From positions 27,501 through 91,500 of the forward strand of contig JAQFVV010013337.1 of NCBI GenBank assembly GCA_028023455.1: a DNA stretch of 64,000 nucleotides, read 5' to 3'. Positions 1 to 16,753 of the stretch are shown piece after piece. Position numbers and translations under genes: made by a program. How positions within the stretch are numbered: the first letter of the stretch is position 1; each line of letters starts with the position of its first letter. The stretch is from Epiperipatus broadwayi (lineage: Eukaryota > Onychophora > Udeonychophora > Euonychophora > Peripatidae). Below the pieces are notes generated by a model. The model saw nothing but the letters and a program-made list of their open reading frames with translations, was not told the DNA's origin and made no database searches.

Positions 1-3112
<3,112 letters not shown>

Positions 3113-3135
3113 ATATGCTTGTTCAATTAAATATT

Positions 3136-3167
3136 TTCATGGAGTGTTATTATAATACTGAACAGAA

Positions 3168-3205
<38 letters not shown>

Positions 3206-3250
3206 TTCTGTTCAGTATTATATATATATATATATATCCATGAAAACAAT
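3136..3250. repeat. Nested palindrome with (TA)n cores
   Basis: The flank ATACTGAACAGAAATAAA is followed by (TA)n (3172-3202) and then by its own reverse complement, TTTATTTCTGTTCAGTAT. A second (TA)n (3219-3238) is followed by TCCATGAAAA, the reverse complement of TTTTCATGGA seen before the first arm. The result is a nested hairpin. It may be a real structure formed by template switching at (TA)n or an assembly artefact. Confidence 0.85.
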
Positions 3251-4432
3251 ACTTTTGCCATTTGATGTTACCAAGCAATTACCAATTAATTAATTAATTG
3301 TCAATCTAACTGAGATTAAACAAGTTTGTCCATTAACCTATAACAGCTCTTTTATTAAATTGACAATTAATTCCATAAAACTGATGACATAAATTTGATA
3401 CCAATGGCTTGTGTATTAATCCATGCAAGCTTGTTTTTATATTATTTTATGAACAATTAAGCTTGTAATGTTTAAATTATATATATATATATATATATAT
3501 TGTGCCCTTTTGTATGGGTCACCAGTTAATTTTTGTGCTAATCTATTAAAAATTTTAAATTTAAGGTATATTTGAATATGTGATGTTGATTTTGCTTATG
3601 GTAATATTTCAAAAAGTTTAATTAAAGCAATCTATGAGTATTTGATATGTAAAATTGTGCTGATATTGAGAGAGACATTTTAAATGATGATGATTATAAT
3701 ATATAGTTGGAAAAAATGGCCATAATCAATACTGCATTAATATATTTAATAAGTAGGTATTTAAAACTAAAAAGTGTTTAAAAGACAAGTTAAAATTAAA
3801 TGCATATATTTATTGTTGATAAGATAATGTTATAAAAGAATATAAATATTTCGATTATTATAAATACTTAAATAGAAGATTAATATTTGATTTTAATAAT
3901 ATCGAATTATTAATTTAAAATCTGTTATAATATCTTATTTATTTTAAAAAAATGTTTATTTTAAAAATGCAATTGTTAGTTATTTTTAGATTATAACAAG
4001 CGTTTCTTGTGTTGAAGAAACAGATGTTAGTTAAATAAGCACACACATGCTTGGAAGTTATCTAATAAAGTTGCATAACTATTTTAAAAATCATGTTATA
4101 AAATTTATAAATAATACGTAAGCTATTACGAAATAAAATAAAGATATTCAATGTGAAATATTAAATCTGATTTTTTAAAAGTATTGCTTTAAAAATATAA
4201 CGTATAAAAAAGACTTAGTGTATTTTAAATAATCTTATAAAAGTTAAAATTAAAATCAAGTAAAATAATATACTTTTTAAAAGTGTTTAATAGATTTAAA
4301 TAAACGATAAAGATTATTTTAAAAATGTAATAATGTAATAAATATTAAATATTAAATAAGTCATTATTTATTTTTAATTTTGTGTTGTTGGTAAATATGT
4401 AAATAAGCCAACAAATTGATTGTTTAAATGTA

Positions 4433-4466
4433 CCAATCAAATGGGAAGTTTCTTCCGGTATAAAAG
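4433..4466 (+). promoter_or_regulatory. CCAAT plus TATA promoter-like site in copy 1
   Basis: CCAATCAA at 4433-4440 is followed 18 bp later by TATAAAAG at 4459-4466. The same pair at the same spacing occurs in copy 2 although the surrounding sequence has diverged, which suggests past selection for a polymerase II promoter. Promoter activity is inferred from the motifs only. Confidence 0.55.
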
Positions 4467-7226
4467 CTCAGGTCAATTGTTAGGAGAGGACTCTGTGATT
4501 GATTTTTCAAGTTAATTGTGTTATTAAAAATAGCTACGTAAATTTTTATAGACGCTTTTAAAATCATTTTTCAAAATTATAAGAGTGTCTTGTAAATAAG
4601 TTATAAAAGTTTTAAATGATAGACATGCAGTGTTAACTTAATTTTTTCCCTATCGGTCGTCTCTATTGAGCTCAATTTACAAGCAAATAGTCATGGGAAC
4701 ATCATATATAGTGAAAATATATCGGAAACTTTACCTTAGAAATATGACAAACGCTGGATTAGTTCGGAAAATTACAAGATGGAGAAAAGTAGTATTTTGG
4801 ACAGTATATAATTTTAAAAGCTAATTACTGTTGCCTATTAGAAAATAGATATTTTAAAGAATAAATACTTTTGTATAAAGAAAGTATTTTTGCAAGCTAT
4901 AAATTTAAACGTATATCTTGAGTAAAGATATTAGAAATAAAAGTAGTTTTTATAAATACTTGCCTTGTTAAGTCTTTATGTTTAAAAGACTGAATGTGGA
5001 TAATTTTAAAAAGGCAAATAGATTGAAAATATATTTAGCTAAAAACCTTAATATAATAAAAATTATTGTATTGAAATAATTTAAACGCTGGTCGTTTTAG
5101 ATGAAGAAGCTTATTCTTACCTGGATATTTTGTTAAGAAATGCGCAAGTAATACGTGGACGTCCCAGTTAATTTAAAATAATTAAATGATAATTTTTCAT
5201 AAAACTATAGACTAATTTAAGATAATAATTTTAAATAATATTCTTTAAAGAACTGCATCCGGATCAGATAAACTATTTTAATTTTATTATATTTTTTATA
5301 AAAGAACTGATTAACTTTTATTTTGGTTTTAAAAGAACATTTTCGTTTTTTCATAAACTTTAAAAAAACACGTGATGGACCGGAAACAGGAAATGGTGTT
5401 CTAGTGAATGTGTGCCTAGGATTAAAGAACTTTATGGTGAAAAGGAGACATCGCTGGAATTATGTAATATGAATTCTATTTATTTATCTAACATAAAATT
5501 TAAATATTATTAATCTATTAAAATAAGATAGGTACATTTCTTTAAATAATAACTAAAAATAATATAATGATTAATTGCATAAGTTTATTTTATATTTATT
5601 ACAACACATAATATTTTAAAGAATGATCGTGAGTATAAATGTGAATTATTTTATGAAGCTGTAATTCCGAAGAATATTGGAAGATGGACTGTACATCAGA
5701 TCATTATTTATGGTAAAAATTGTATAATTATAATAATATTTAATGTATTTAATATGTTTTCTTTAGATCAACTAAATGATATGTTATTGTTGAATGAATG
5801 TATAAATATTTGAAAATACACACACATTATATTGGCAGTGACAGTTTTATTTAAATATGCATAATTTGAATTTATGATATAAATACGATGCAACATTACA
5901 TAAGAAGCTTAGAAATAATTATATGATTCTTTCGTAAATAAATTTTAATATTTTGTTTATGTTATAGTATTAGAATTATATTTGTTATTCATAAGTAATT
6001 ATTTTATTGCAAGTTAGGAAGAGATTTAAAAGTCTATATTTTATTTGGTTTTATTCGAGAAATTAAGTTAAGTTTTATGTAGAAGTTTATATTTGAGTTG
6101 GAGATTTACTGAATATAGATGATGAAGTATCAATAGTATGGATAATTAGTATTTATTTAAATTGATGATTGTTTTCCCGGAAAGTTTGAATAAGTTTAAA
6201 AGGATGTTTTGTAGATAGAAAGTTATTAAGAAGGAGTAGAATAACACATAAAGTAGAGTAATAATTTCACATAGAAAAGAATCATAGAATTTATCTAATA
6301 TAATGCTTTATGAATTTGAAATTGATGAATAATTTAATTATTATTATTTTAACAGTACATATATGTAATGCATATTTGATAAAACATGTAGCATGAATTG
6401 CATTAAATGAAATATAAAATTATAATCAATTATTTGTTATTACATTATAAAGATACATTAGTTTTTATATTATGCTATTAAAGTAATGCTGATAGTAAAG
6501 TAAACACATACTAGTATATGATGAAATGAATAACAGTAATATTTAAGTGATGTAGCAATTTAATTAGTAAAGTTTAATTGTTTACATATGCTACATAAAT
6601 ATTGTTTACATAAATTTTTCTGTGTAATAATTAAAGTTCACTGATATTTGTTTAAAGTCTAAGTTTTGAAAACATACTTCAATGTTATTAGTACAGCATT
6701 TTAAAGAATGTATAATTACTTATTAGGAGTATGAGTTAATAACAGTGTAAACATATTGTATTATTATTTTCTTATTTTTATTTTCTTTGTTTTCCTAATT
6801 TGAACTGTAAATATTGTAAATAAATTCTTAATCAAAGTTAATGTAAATAAATTTGTTTAATTTGTTTTAAAAGTGTGTGGAGTTCATTATTTTGCACCAC
6901 AGCATTTGACAGCAGATAATTTGAAGAAACATAATATTTGCACAATATGAATTTATTATTATTATTTAGAAATAAACACAATATTTTCTTGATTATCATT
7001 TTATAAGAATTGATTGACATTAACATATAATATTATTATGGTCATAGGGTAATTATAATGCACATTATAAGAGTACAATATTATTTATTGCCACAGATTA
7101 TTAAGTTGTAAGATTTTGATCTATTCTAAAATTAAGATACTATATGAAAATAAAAGATAGACATGTTATTATTATTTAATGATTGATGATATAATAGGAA
7201 TAGATAAGGTTAAGTTATACCCTAAG

Positions 7227-7227
<1 letters not shown>

Positions 7228-7265
<38 letters not shown>
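7228..7265. repeat. (ATT)n microsatellite inside copy 1
   Basis: An ATT/TTA trinucleotide run has expanded in copy 1. Copy 2 has only a short, interrupted version near 12275-12295, so the expansion postdates the split of the two copies. Confidence 0.9.
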
Positions 7266-7267
<2 letters not shown>

Positions 7268-7771
7268 AATAAGTTAGGTGTATTTAGGTTTGATATAAAA
7301 TCCCATATCATACTTATTTACATGAGTTATCATTACTTTAAGATAATTAGAAGAACCTGAGATTATTTAATTATATTTTTAAAATTAAAAGTTAAGATTT
7401 ATTTATTTATTATTATTAAAGATAGTTTATTTTATTTAAAAGCCATAAGAATGCTGTAGATGTAGTAATAGGATAGTAAGGAGGTAATAGTATTCTTATG
7501 CCATTGAGACAATGTCTTGGAAGATATTGACTCAATGTAAATCTACTTATTGCTTTGTAACTTTACTTCACAGTCTCATGATTTTTATAAATACTTATTT
7601 AATTAGTACATACTATAGAACTATATTGATTTTGATAATTGATAATAAATTTAATTAGAATATGATAGTATAAAAGTATATTAAAGATAGATATGCAAAT
7701 TTTAATTAAGCATTATAATTTAATTGAGCTAGTTGTATTTCAAACTATATTATATATCGAGAAGTAAGGGT

Positions 7772-7774
<3 letters not shown>

Positions 7775-7850
<76 letters not shown>
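7775..7850. repeat. (TA)n microsatellite
   Basis: This pure (TA)n tract joins the ACA end of the 4.27-kb copy 1 to the foldback element. Confidence 0.97.
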
Positions 7851-7852
<2 letters not shown>

Positions 7853-8495
7853 ACTTGAACTTTTAAGTTTCCTACAGCTATTCACTCCATCTTATACAAC
7901 CAATACACAAGACCACATAAATGTGATAAAAATAAATAATCTCCAATATATGTATTTTATGCAGAAACATCACTCATCAGTTAGTGCAGATAACCATTTC
8001 CCACACCTATATACAATCAGTGCTCAGTATAGATAATACACATATATTTAAATATTACATATTCAGCCTTTATTGTGCCCATGCCTCTTCTGTTTAATTA
8101 AAGAGATATATTAAGATCCTATATGTGAGTGATCAGAGTGACTTAAAATCAACATGAGTATGATAATATTATTTTCTCAAACAAGGGCTTTGAACATTCA
8201 ATCATCAGATTTTCAATAATATGGATGTCTGAAGAGTTGGATGATGGAGAAGTTTGAAGCTTGTCCATTGAAGTATGAAGATTTGCTATCTTAATATAAA
8301 CTGAGCACTGATTGTATATATGTGTGGGAGACAATGATCTGGACAAAGTGATAATTGCTGGTTCAGCATCATATTTATGTATATATAATATATTGGAGAT
8401 TATTTGTCTTTTTCACATGTATGTGACCATATGCATCAGTTGTATAATATGGAGTGAATAGCTTTCGAGAGCTTGAAAGTCTGAGTTCAAGTGCC
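7851..8495. mobile_element. Foldback element of about 0.65 kb
   Basis: The left arm (about 7851-8036) and right arm (about 8300-8495) are imperfect reverse complements. The outer ends read GGACTTGAAC and GTTCAAGTGCC, and ATTCACTCCAT on the left matches ATGGAGTGAAT on the right. A spacer of roughly 260 bp lies between them. Part of the right arm contains GAGTTCAAGTGCC, which fits a tRNA B box, so the arms may have come from an inverted pair of tRNA-derived SINEs. No coding capacity. It lies between (TA)n tracts and separates the two 4.27-kb copies. Confidence 0.75.
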
Positions 8496-8538
8496 TTCTA
8501 ATTACATTGAGTTTAGTATAAACAATATATATATATAT

Positions 8539-11500
8539 TGTGCCCTTTTGTATGGGTCACCATTTAAGTTTTGTGCTAATCTAGTAGAAAATTTTAAATT
8601 TAAGAAGTATTTTAAATGTGTGATGTTGACTTTGCTTGTGGTAATGTTACCATAAGTTTAATTAAAGCAATCTATGAGTATTTGATATGTAAATTGTGTT
8701 GATATTGAGAAGATATTTAAAAATGATGATGATTATGATGTAATACTGTATTAATAAATTTAATGACAAATGTTTAAAGCTAAAGTATTTAAAAGACAAG
8801 TTTAAATTAGACAAAGATATTTATTTAATTTAAAATATATGTTAAAAGTAAATAGAAATATTTTAAATTATAAGTGCTTAAATTGAGATTAATATTTGAT
8901 TTTAATCATATCAAATAATTATTTTAAAAGCTGATGTAATATTATATTTATTTTAAAAATAAGTATTTGTTTTAAAAAAAGCAATTGTTAAGTTATTTTT
9001 AGATTATGGGAAGCGTTTCTTGTATTGTAAAGACAGATGTTAATTAGAGATACACACACACATGCTTGGAAGCTTTCTCATAAAGTTGAAAAAACTATTT
9101 TAAAATTATGTTGTTAAATTTATAAATAATACGTGAGTTATCACGAGATAAAAATAAAAGATATTAATGTAGAATATTAAATCTGATTTTTAAAAAATAT
9201 TGTCTTAAAAATGTAACGTATTTAAAAGATTTAATTTATTTTAAATGATCTTATAAAAGTTAAGATTTAAATTAAGTAAGAAAGAATATTTTAAAAAATG
9301 TTTAGTAGATTTGAATAAACGATAAAATTATTTTTAAAGTGTGATTATATTAAATATTAAATAAGTCATTATTTTATTTTTAATAGTGTGTTAGTAAATA
9401 TGTAAATAAGCTAGAGAGTTTGATTGTTTAAATGTACCAATCAGATAAGGAGTTTCTGCCAGTATAAAAGCTGGATTCAATTGTTGAAGGGGGCTCTCTA
9501 TAATAAATTTTAAAAGTTAATCGTGCTATTGAGAAAATAGCTAAGTAAATTTAAAAAAAAACGCTCTTAAAATCAGTGTTAAAATCATAAGGGTGTTATT
9601 GTATATAATTTTATAATTTTTTTAAAATGATAAGTATGCAGTAGAAACTTAATAATTCCCTATTGGTCTTCTCAATATCGAAGCTCGATTTACGTACGAA
9701 TGATCATGGAAACATCACGTATCGGAGAAATATATCAGAAACTTTATGCTAGAAAAATATCAGACGCTGGATTAGTACATAAAACTACGAGATGGAGAAA
9801 AGTAGTATTTTGGACTATAAATAGTATTAAAAGTTTAAATTACTATTGTCTATTATAAATAGATATTTAAAAGAAATATGAATACTTCTATAGAAAGAAA
9901 ATATTTTGCAGATTTTAAAGAATAAAATGTATATCTTAAGTAAAGATATAAAAAGTAGTAATTTTAATAAATACATGCCTTGTTAAGTCTTTGTGCTTAA
10001 AAGACTAAATATTGACGATTTGAAAAGGCAAATAGATTATAAATATGATTATTTAAAATCGTAATATAATAAAACTATTATATTGAAGTAATCTAAAACG
10101 CTGGACGTTATAGATGGAGAAATTAATTCTTACCTGAATATGTTATTTATAAATGCGCAAGTAATACATGGACGTCCAAACCAAGCAAGCCAAGTTAATT
10201 AAAGTAATTTAATGAAAATATAATATAAACTATAAATTAGTTTAGAAATAATAGCTTTAAAGATAATATTTTATGAAGAACTGGATCCAGAAACAGAAAG
10301 AACTTATAAACTATTTTTTAATTTTATTTTGTTTTCTTATGGGAACTTATTATTTTTAAAAAAAAGAACGTTACCATTTTTTTTTTTTTTATAAACTTTC
10401 AAGAAACATGTGATTCAACGGAACAGGAAATAGTGTTCTATTGACTTTGTACATAGGATTTATTAGAACTTTTATGGTAGAACAAAAGTCGTCGCTGGAA
10501 TACGTAATATGAACTTTTATTTTATTTATTTAACATAAAATTTAAAATATTATTAAACTATTAAAAGTAGGTCAGGTACATTTATTAAATAATAACTTAA
10601 AAATAATATAATAATTAATTACATAAATTTGTTTTTATAATTAATATAACACAGAATATTCTAATGAATGTTTATGAGTATGAATGTGAATAATTTTTAT
10701 TTTATGAAGCTGCAAATTCCGAAGAAGGCTGGATAGCAGATTGGATATTATTATTATTATGGTAAAAATATTGTATAATGATTTTTAATGAATTTAATAT
10801 GTTTTTCTTTAGATCAACTGAATATTATGTTGTTATAGAATGAATGGAGAGATATTTTATGAAAACACATACATTATATTGGCAACGAACTTTATTAAAA
10901 TATGCATAAGTTTTAATTTATAATGTCAACATGATACAACATTACATAAGAAGCTTAGAAATAATTATATGATTCTTTCATAAATAAATTTTGATATTTT
11001 ATTATGTTATAGTATTAGAATTATATTTATTCTTTATTTAGGTAATTATTTTATTATTTACAAGATAAGAATAGATTTGAAAAGACTCTATTTTTTTGTA
11101 TTTTGTTTTATTAAATAAGTTAAGTTACGTTATGGGTAGAAGCTTATATTTGGATTGAAAGTTTACTAAATATAGACGATGTAGTATAGGTAGTTTGGAT
11201 GATGAATATTTTGTTTAAAGTTGATGTTTGTTTTATCGGAAGTTTTAGATAAGTTTAGAGGATGTCTTATAGATAGAAATTATTAGAAAGGATTAAAATA
11301 ACACATAAAGTAAAGTAATGATTTCTACACAGAAAAGAATCATAGAATTTATCTAAGGTAATGCTTTCTGAATTTGAAATTGATAAATAATTTAAATAAT
11401 AGTATTTGAACAGTACAGATATGTAATGCATATTTGATAAACATATAACAGGTATTACATTAAGTAAAGTACAATTATAGTCAATTATTTGTTTTACATT

Positions 11501-12797
11501 ACAAAGATACATTAATTTTATAAAGCTATTAAGCAATGCTAATAATAAAGTAAATATATGATAATACATTATAAATGGTAATATTTAATTAGTGTAACTA
11601 TTTATTTAGTAGAGCTTCATTGTTTACACATGCTACATAAATAATTTTGACATATATTATTATTTGTAATGGAAGTTTATTAACATTTATTTTAAAATCT
11701 AAGTTTTGAAAACATACTATAATATTATTAATATAGTATTTGAAGAATGTATAATTGCTTGTTAAGCATATGAATTAGTAACAGTATAAACTTCTTGTAT
11801 TTGTAATTTCTTATTTTATTTTGTTTATTTTCCTAAATTCTAAAACTGTAAATAGTGTAAATAAATTTTATTTGAAGTTATTGTAAATAAATTTGTTAAT
11901 TTGTTTTAAAAGTGTGTCGAGTTTTCATTATTTTTCACCACGGCATTTTGACATCAGATGATTTGAAATAAACATAATATTTGCACCAAAAATGAATTTG
12001 TTATTATTATTTAGAAATGAATACAATATTTGCTTAACATTATTTTATAAGAATTGATTGACATGAACAGAAAATATTGCAATGGTCATAAAATGATTAT
12101 AATGCACATTATAAGAATACAGTATTGTTTATTGCCACAGATTATTAAGTATAAGATTTTGATCTATTCCAAAATGAAGATACCATATGAAATAAAAATA
12201 TACATATGATTGTTTGTTCATTTAATGATTGATTATATCATAGAAATAGATGAGATTAAATTACACTCTAAGATTAGTATTATTTATTATTATTATTTAA
12301 ATAAGTTAGGTGTATTTAAGTTTGATATAAAATCCCACATCATACTTATTTACATGAGTTATTATTATTTTAAAACAACTTAGAAGAACCTGAGATTATT
12401 TAATTATATTTTAAGTTAAAAGTTAGGAATTATTTTAGTATTATTAAAGATAATTTATTTCATTTAAAAGTCATAAGAGTGCTATAGATGTAGTGGTAAG
12501 ATGATAAGGTAGTGGTAGTATTCTTATGCCATTGAGACAGTATCTTGGGAGATATTGACTCAGTGTAAATCTGCTTATTACTTTGTAACTTTACTTCACA
12601 GTCTCATAATTTTATTAAATACTTATTTAATTAGTATAATCTAGAACTATGTTGATTTTGATGATTGATAATAAATTTAATTAAGATATGATAATATAAA
12701 AGTATATTAAAGATAGATATGCAAATTATTATTAAGCATAATAATGTAACTGAGCTAGTTGTATTTTAAACTATTTTACATATCAAGAAGTAAGGGT

Positions 12798-12800
<3 letters not shown>
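8539..12800 (+). mobile_element. 4.27-kb non-coding element, copy 2
   Basis: This is the direct-orientation partner of 3501-7774, with the same TGTGCCCTT start and the same end (TAAGGGTACA), again flanked by (TA)n on both sides. The promoter-like CCAAT/TATA pair and the AATAAA signals are kept, and no open frame is kept. The divergence between copies suggests old, separate insertions. The alternative is that both are giant LTRs of one element whose inside was replaced by the foldback at 7851-8495. Confidence 0.8.
9437..9470 (+). promoter_or_regulatory. CCAAT plus TATA promoter-like site in copy 2
   Basis: CCAATCAG at 9437-9444 is followed by TATAAAAG at 9463-9470. The spacing is the same as in copy 1, which is the main reason to take the site seriously. 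Confidence 0.55.
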
Positions 12801-12832
<32 letters not shown>

Positions 12833-12848
12833 CCTTACTTCTTGAGTT

Positions 12849-12882
<34 letters not shown>

Positions 12883-12887
12883 AACTC
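12784..12887. repeat. Paired (TA)n hairpins at the end of copy 2
   Basis: The last 17 bases of copy 2 (CAAGAAGTAAGGGTACA, 12784-12800) reappear as a perfect reverse complement at 12828-12844, after (TA)n. A second hairpin follows at once: AGTTGGATA, (TA)n, TATCCAACT (12845-12887). Two perfect (TA)n-cored palindromes in tandem look like template switching or an assembly fault. Confidence 0.9.
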
Positions 12888-14458
12888 TGCTTTTGAAAAA
12901 GTTTCTTTTCATAATTTTAGGTTTACAATTTTTTAAATAAGTAGTTATTTTTCAACTTTTTTTATTTTATGTAGTGAAATCTATTTCTAAATGCTACATA
13001 AACTCTATGGCCTAATTTATTATATAATTATTTTTAGTTCTAGAAGAAAAAGTCTTAAGGTATAGTGATTAGAACACGTCTTTGCTTTATTTATAAAACC
13101 TTGAAATTATTTTCAGAATAAAAAAAAGGCTCATTTTTTTTTTTCACATAGGTCTTTTAATTAGCTATTTGATATTGATTGACAATTGGATATCTAAATA
13201 TTGATAATTAAAACATAAAAGTTTCAAGGCAGTATGAGTTTATCAGATGAGTATCATTACTCTGGATGTAAAACCAAGTATATTATTGTAAGATGATACA
13301 TTCTCTAATACTGATAATAGGCGAATAAAATATCACCCTTCTATAACCTCAATATCTTGTTATCTTTACCTTTACATTCTAATTAACTATTAATAAGTTT
13401 TGTATATTAATATTTATTTCTAATAAGGGCAAATAAATCCATTACTATAAAAATAGAAAATAAAATCTTAAGTAATGACAACTGCAGAAAGAATTCTAGC
13501 ATCAAGTATTTTGAATAGATGTATATATGCGTGAATGTTACATGTGTTATGAGTAAAATAAAATATTTTGATTTACAGCTAAGAGTTAATATGAAAACAA
13601 TCTTTTATGATATCAAGTATTTATTTTTGGATTATATTATTTCAGAAACTAGCTCACAAATTTGCATTATTGTTATACATATAATTTTTTCCAGTCTTAT
13701 TACAATATTACTATTTATTACATTATTATATATTGGGCGATTTTCTCTCAGAGATCATATTCTTGAGTATTCCAATCTTAAAGATTTAAGATAACTTTGA
13801 GACATATAAGGATAAGCATTCTTGTTGCTAAGTCTATATATGGATTTCAAACATTTACATATTTATTGGTCACATTTAATTTTTTTCAACTGTTACATGG
13901 TACAATTCCTATTAAATTCTTCATAGATAATATTCAAACATCTATACATTCACTGATCATGTTTAAAGCTCCTTTTAAATTTTGGTTGTTTTACTGTCAA
14001 CTATGAACTTTATAAATCATTTAAAACTAAATCTTGATTCCACATATGTCTTAGATGAAAATAATCAACATTTTTGTAATTTTCCAATGCTTTCTGTCTG
14101 TTGAATTGTTTCTGTTTTGTAATTGCACAATTAACTTAAGGTAATTGGTTAAAAATATCTAAAATAATTTTATATCTATAATGAATCAGTAATATTTACA
14201 TCATGTAGTGTGCACTATTGCTCCATTACGTCCAAATATAAAACAAATACACCATACTTAAAACATAAATAAATAATTGTTTACACATACTTATATTCCC
14301 CCAAAAATTTACTTAGAGATATCATGAATAAAACTTGGTCTGAGCATATTTTTCAATTGTGCGACAATAGAGTATAGTTTTGATTTTCGAATTATTAGCA
14401 TATCAAGCTTAATAGACATTTTAGATTTAAAATAAACATTTATTTTTTTATGGAAAAA
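12888..14458. other. AT-rich non-coding stretch
   Basis: I see no gene or repeat structure. Frames at 13519-13794 and 13797-14006 (plus) are hydrophobic, low-complexity translations without motifs, and I do not call them. Confidence 0.55.
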
Positions 14459-14919
14459 GTATATATATATATATATTCAAAAACAAATAATTTTGAAATA
14501 TTTATCGATTGTATAAATATAAATTTATCAAAACTTATATTGGTTCTTTTGGATAATTAACGCTCAGATATTATGATAAGATATAAAATGCAAAATGATT
14601 AAAAGTTATTATGAATCTATCTTATATATAATTTGAAGTATATATTTTTTGTAAATATATATAGATATTTGTAAATATTTTGTTAACAATAAAAAATGTA
14701 GGTTTTCTTTGCCATGACGCCTATAAGTAATTTTATTCAAGCGATTAGAGTACATATTTGAAAGAAGCAATGATTTACATAACAAATATCAAATATATTA
14801 TTTTAATTTAAATTCTAAAAATATAATCAAACATCTCTGAAACATACCGTTATTAAAAAAAAAAAAAAAAAGGAGCAAACGACTAAAAACGACAAAATAT
14901 CAACTGAAATATTTTATTG

Positions 14920-14989
<70 letters not shown>
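14459..14989. repeat. Two (TA)n microsatellites
   Basis: (TA)n runs lie at 14459-14476 and 14922-14989. The AT-rich sequence between them contains a poly-A run near 14855-14871 and nothing else I can identify. Confidence 0.9.
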
Positions 14990-14992
<3 letters not shown>

Positions 14993-15770
14993 CACATCAG
15001 TGCGCACACAAAGTTAAATGCAGATAAAATTTTCAGATTAACTGCCAATATCTAAATTAAATCTGACTTTTATTTATTTATTTAAATTTTTATACTTAAC
15101 AAGTTTTTAATTAATATTACAAAAAATATTTTCTCATGTTTTGTTTTCTTTTTTAAAATAAAATTTTTATTTGTATTCTATATTCTTTTTTTTTTTAAAA
15201 AAAATACAAATTCAGTTATTTTAACTGATAGTTGCAAATTTATAATATATTTTATTATGTTAAAAAATTAATCAAGTAGGTAACAATCAGCAACATAATT
15301 ACGGGTTTTGCAATTTGTAAACAACAACAAAGTTATTCGAAATAGAAGTTTGGTTTTAAAGTAAATGTCAACGCCAAATCTATACAATGAGGATTTGTAA
15401 AGCCTGAGAAATTAAAATTAAATGATTGAAGTTAAATTACATACATCATTAAAGAGAACATATGATTTTCTTCACAATAGTCACAATGATTATTGAATTC
15501 TATAGATATATAGTTTACAAATATAATTTAAAAAAGATCAAATATCACACTGAGCTTCACGTTATCCACCAAGTTCTGACAAAAGTGATTTGAGTGATGT
15601 GATGAATCAATTTACACTCATTAATGATAAAATATTTATACAATAAAATGATATTTACTGCACGACATTCAGCGTTTCATTCAATAATAGTGAAAAAAAA
15701 AGTGATATATAGTTATAAGGCTGATTATTGCCCTGAATATATTTGTATTGAAGGAAGAGCTAATTTTGAC

Positions 15771-15840
15771 ACGTTCTAGAATATATATCGGAAGATATAT
15801 ATATATATATTCTAGAACGTATATATATATATATATATAT
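15771..15840. repeat. (TA)n-cored palindrome
   Basis: ACGTTCTAGAATATATA (15771-15787) returns as TATATTCTAGAACGT (15806-15820) and is followed by more (TA)n. It is the same type of short flank inversion as at 3136-3250 and 12784-12887. Confidence 0.85.
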
Positions 15841-16649
15841 CATTATACCCTATGAAATGTAAATTATAAATATATATGTAGACTTCAAACATAAAATTCA
15901 AATGAAATAATTCCAATAATGGATTTTTAAAAAAAATCACCAATCCTCAGGTGTATAGATTGAAGAATGTATTTTTTTTATTGCACATTGCTGGGAAAAT
16001 CTCAAAAATATATTTGACCGTCTACGGACTGTTTAAAAGTTGTTTATTTTATTTTTACTTTCTAAAATAATTAGAATCTTATCAAAAAACTACGTTAGTA
16101 AACATGTAAATAATGACACTTTAAAGATTCTTTCTTAATCTCATTCTATAATCTTTATTGATTTAAAACATATAATCATCAAATTAATTGCAGATATAAA
16201 ATTGTATACCATGTTCAACTTAAAAACAGCAATACATGATTTTTATTTCAGGTTTACTTATTCTTTCAAACTATTTTTTACATTTCTCAATAATTAAAAA
16301 ATTCTAACAGAAAAAGATCTCCATGATTTTATAGTAATTGTTTAGCAGTTGTCATGTTTATAAAGTTTACAACCAACTTTTGGTAAAAATTAAAAAAAAG
16401 AAATTTCCAAATATCTGAAGATTATAAACAAATAATTAGAATTCATTTTAGGTATCCAATTCTATAGAATATATAGTTCCTAGCTATTAGATAAATATCT
16501 AAAAATATGTGCCTGTAAAATAAAATAATTATTAAAACCTTCACAAATCAGCAGTAAAGTTTAGTCTTATTTTTTTTATCTTTTATTGGAGAGTGGAAGC
16601 ATGGCTCAGAACACATTTGGTCATTAAACGACTATTAAGACAATTTTGT

Positions 16650-16662
16650 ATTTTTTTTTTTT

Positions 16663-16750
<88 letters not shown>
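16650..16750. repeat. Poly-T joined to (TA)n
   Basis: A T run of about 19 passes directly into about 82 bp of (TA)n. TGTACC follows the tract, as it also does after the (TA)n ending at 45310, so the two flanks may belong to one repeat family. Confidence 0.9.

Positions 16751-16753
<3 letters not shown>

Larger units (their letters stand above)
3501..7774 (+). mobile_element. 4.27-kb non-coding element, copy 1 (TGT..ACA ends)
   Basis: The sequence matches 8539-12800 along its full length, by eye with roughly 10-15% differences plus indels. The ends are TGTGCCCTT and AAGGGTACA, a short imperfect inverted terminal repeat (8 of 9), and both ends abut (TA)n. No long open frame exists in either copy. 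A CCAAT box and a TATAAAAG box lie about 0.95 kb from the left end, and AATAAA signals occur near 6819 and 6845. TG..CA ends with an internal TATA box and polyadenylation signals fit a very large LTR or an LTR-derived non-autonomous element; a non-autonomous DNA transposon is the alternative. Plus orientation is assigned from the TATA box. The element class is unproven; the repeat itself is certain. Confidence 0.8.

Noticed and set aside
6870-6915. Primer-site-like sequence inside the 4.27-kb element (TTTTGCACCACAGCATTTGAC)
   Set aside because: It lacks a clear TGG start and an LTR end at the right place, and both copies continue unchanged for another 0.9 kb.
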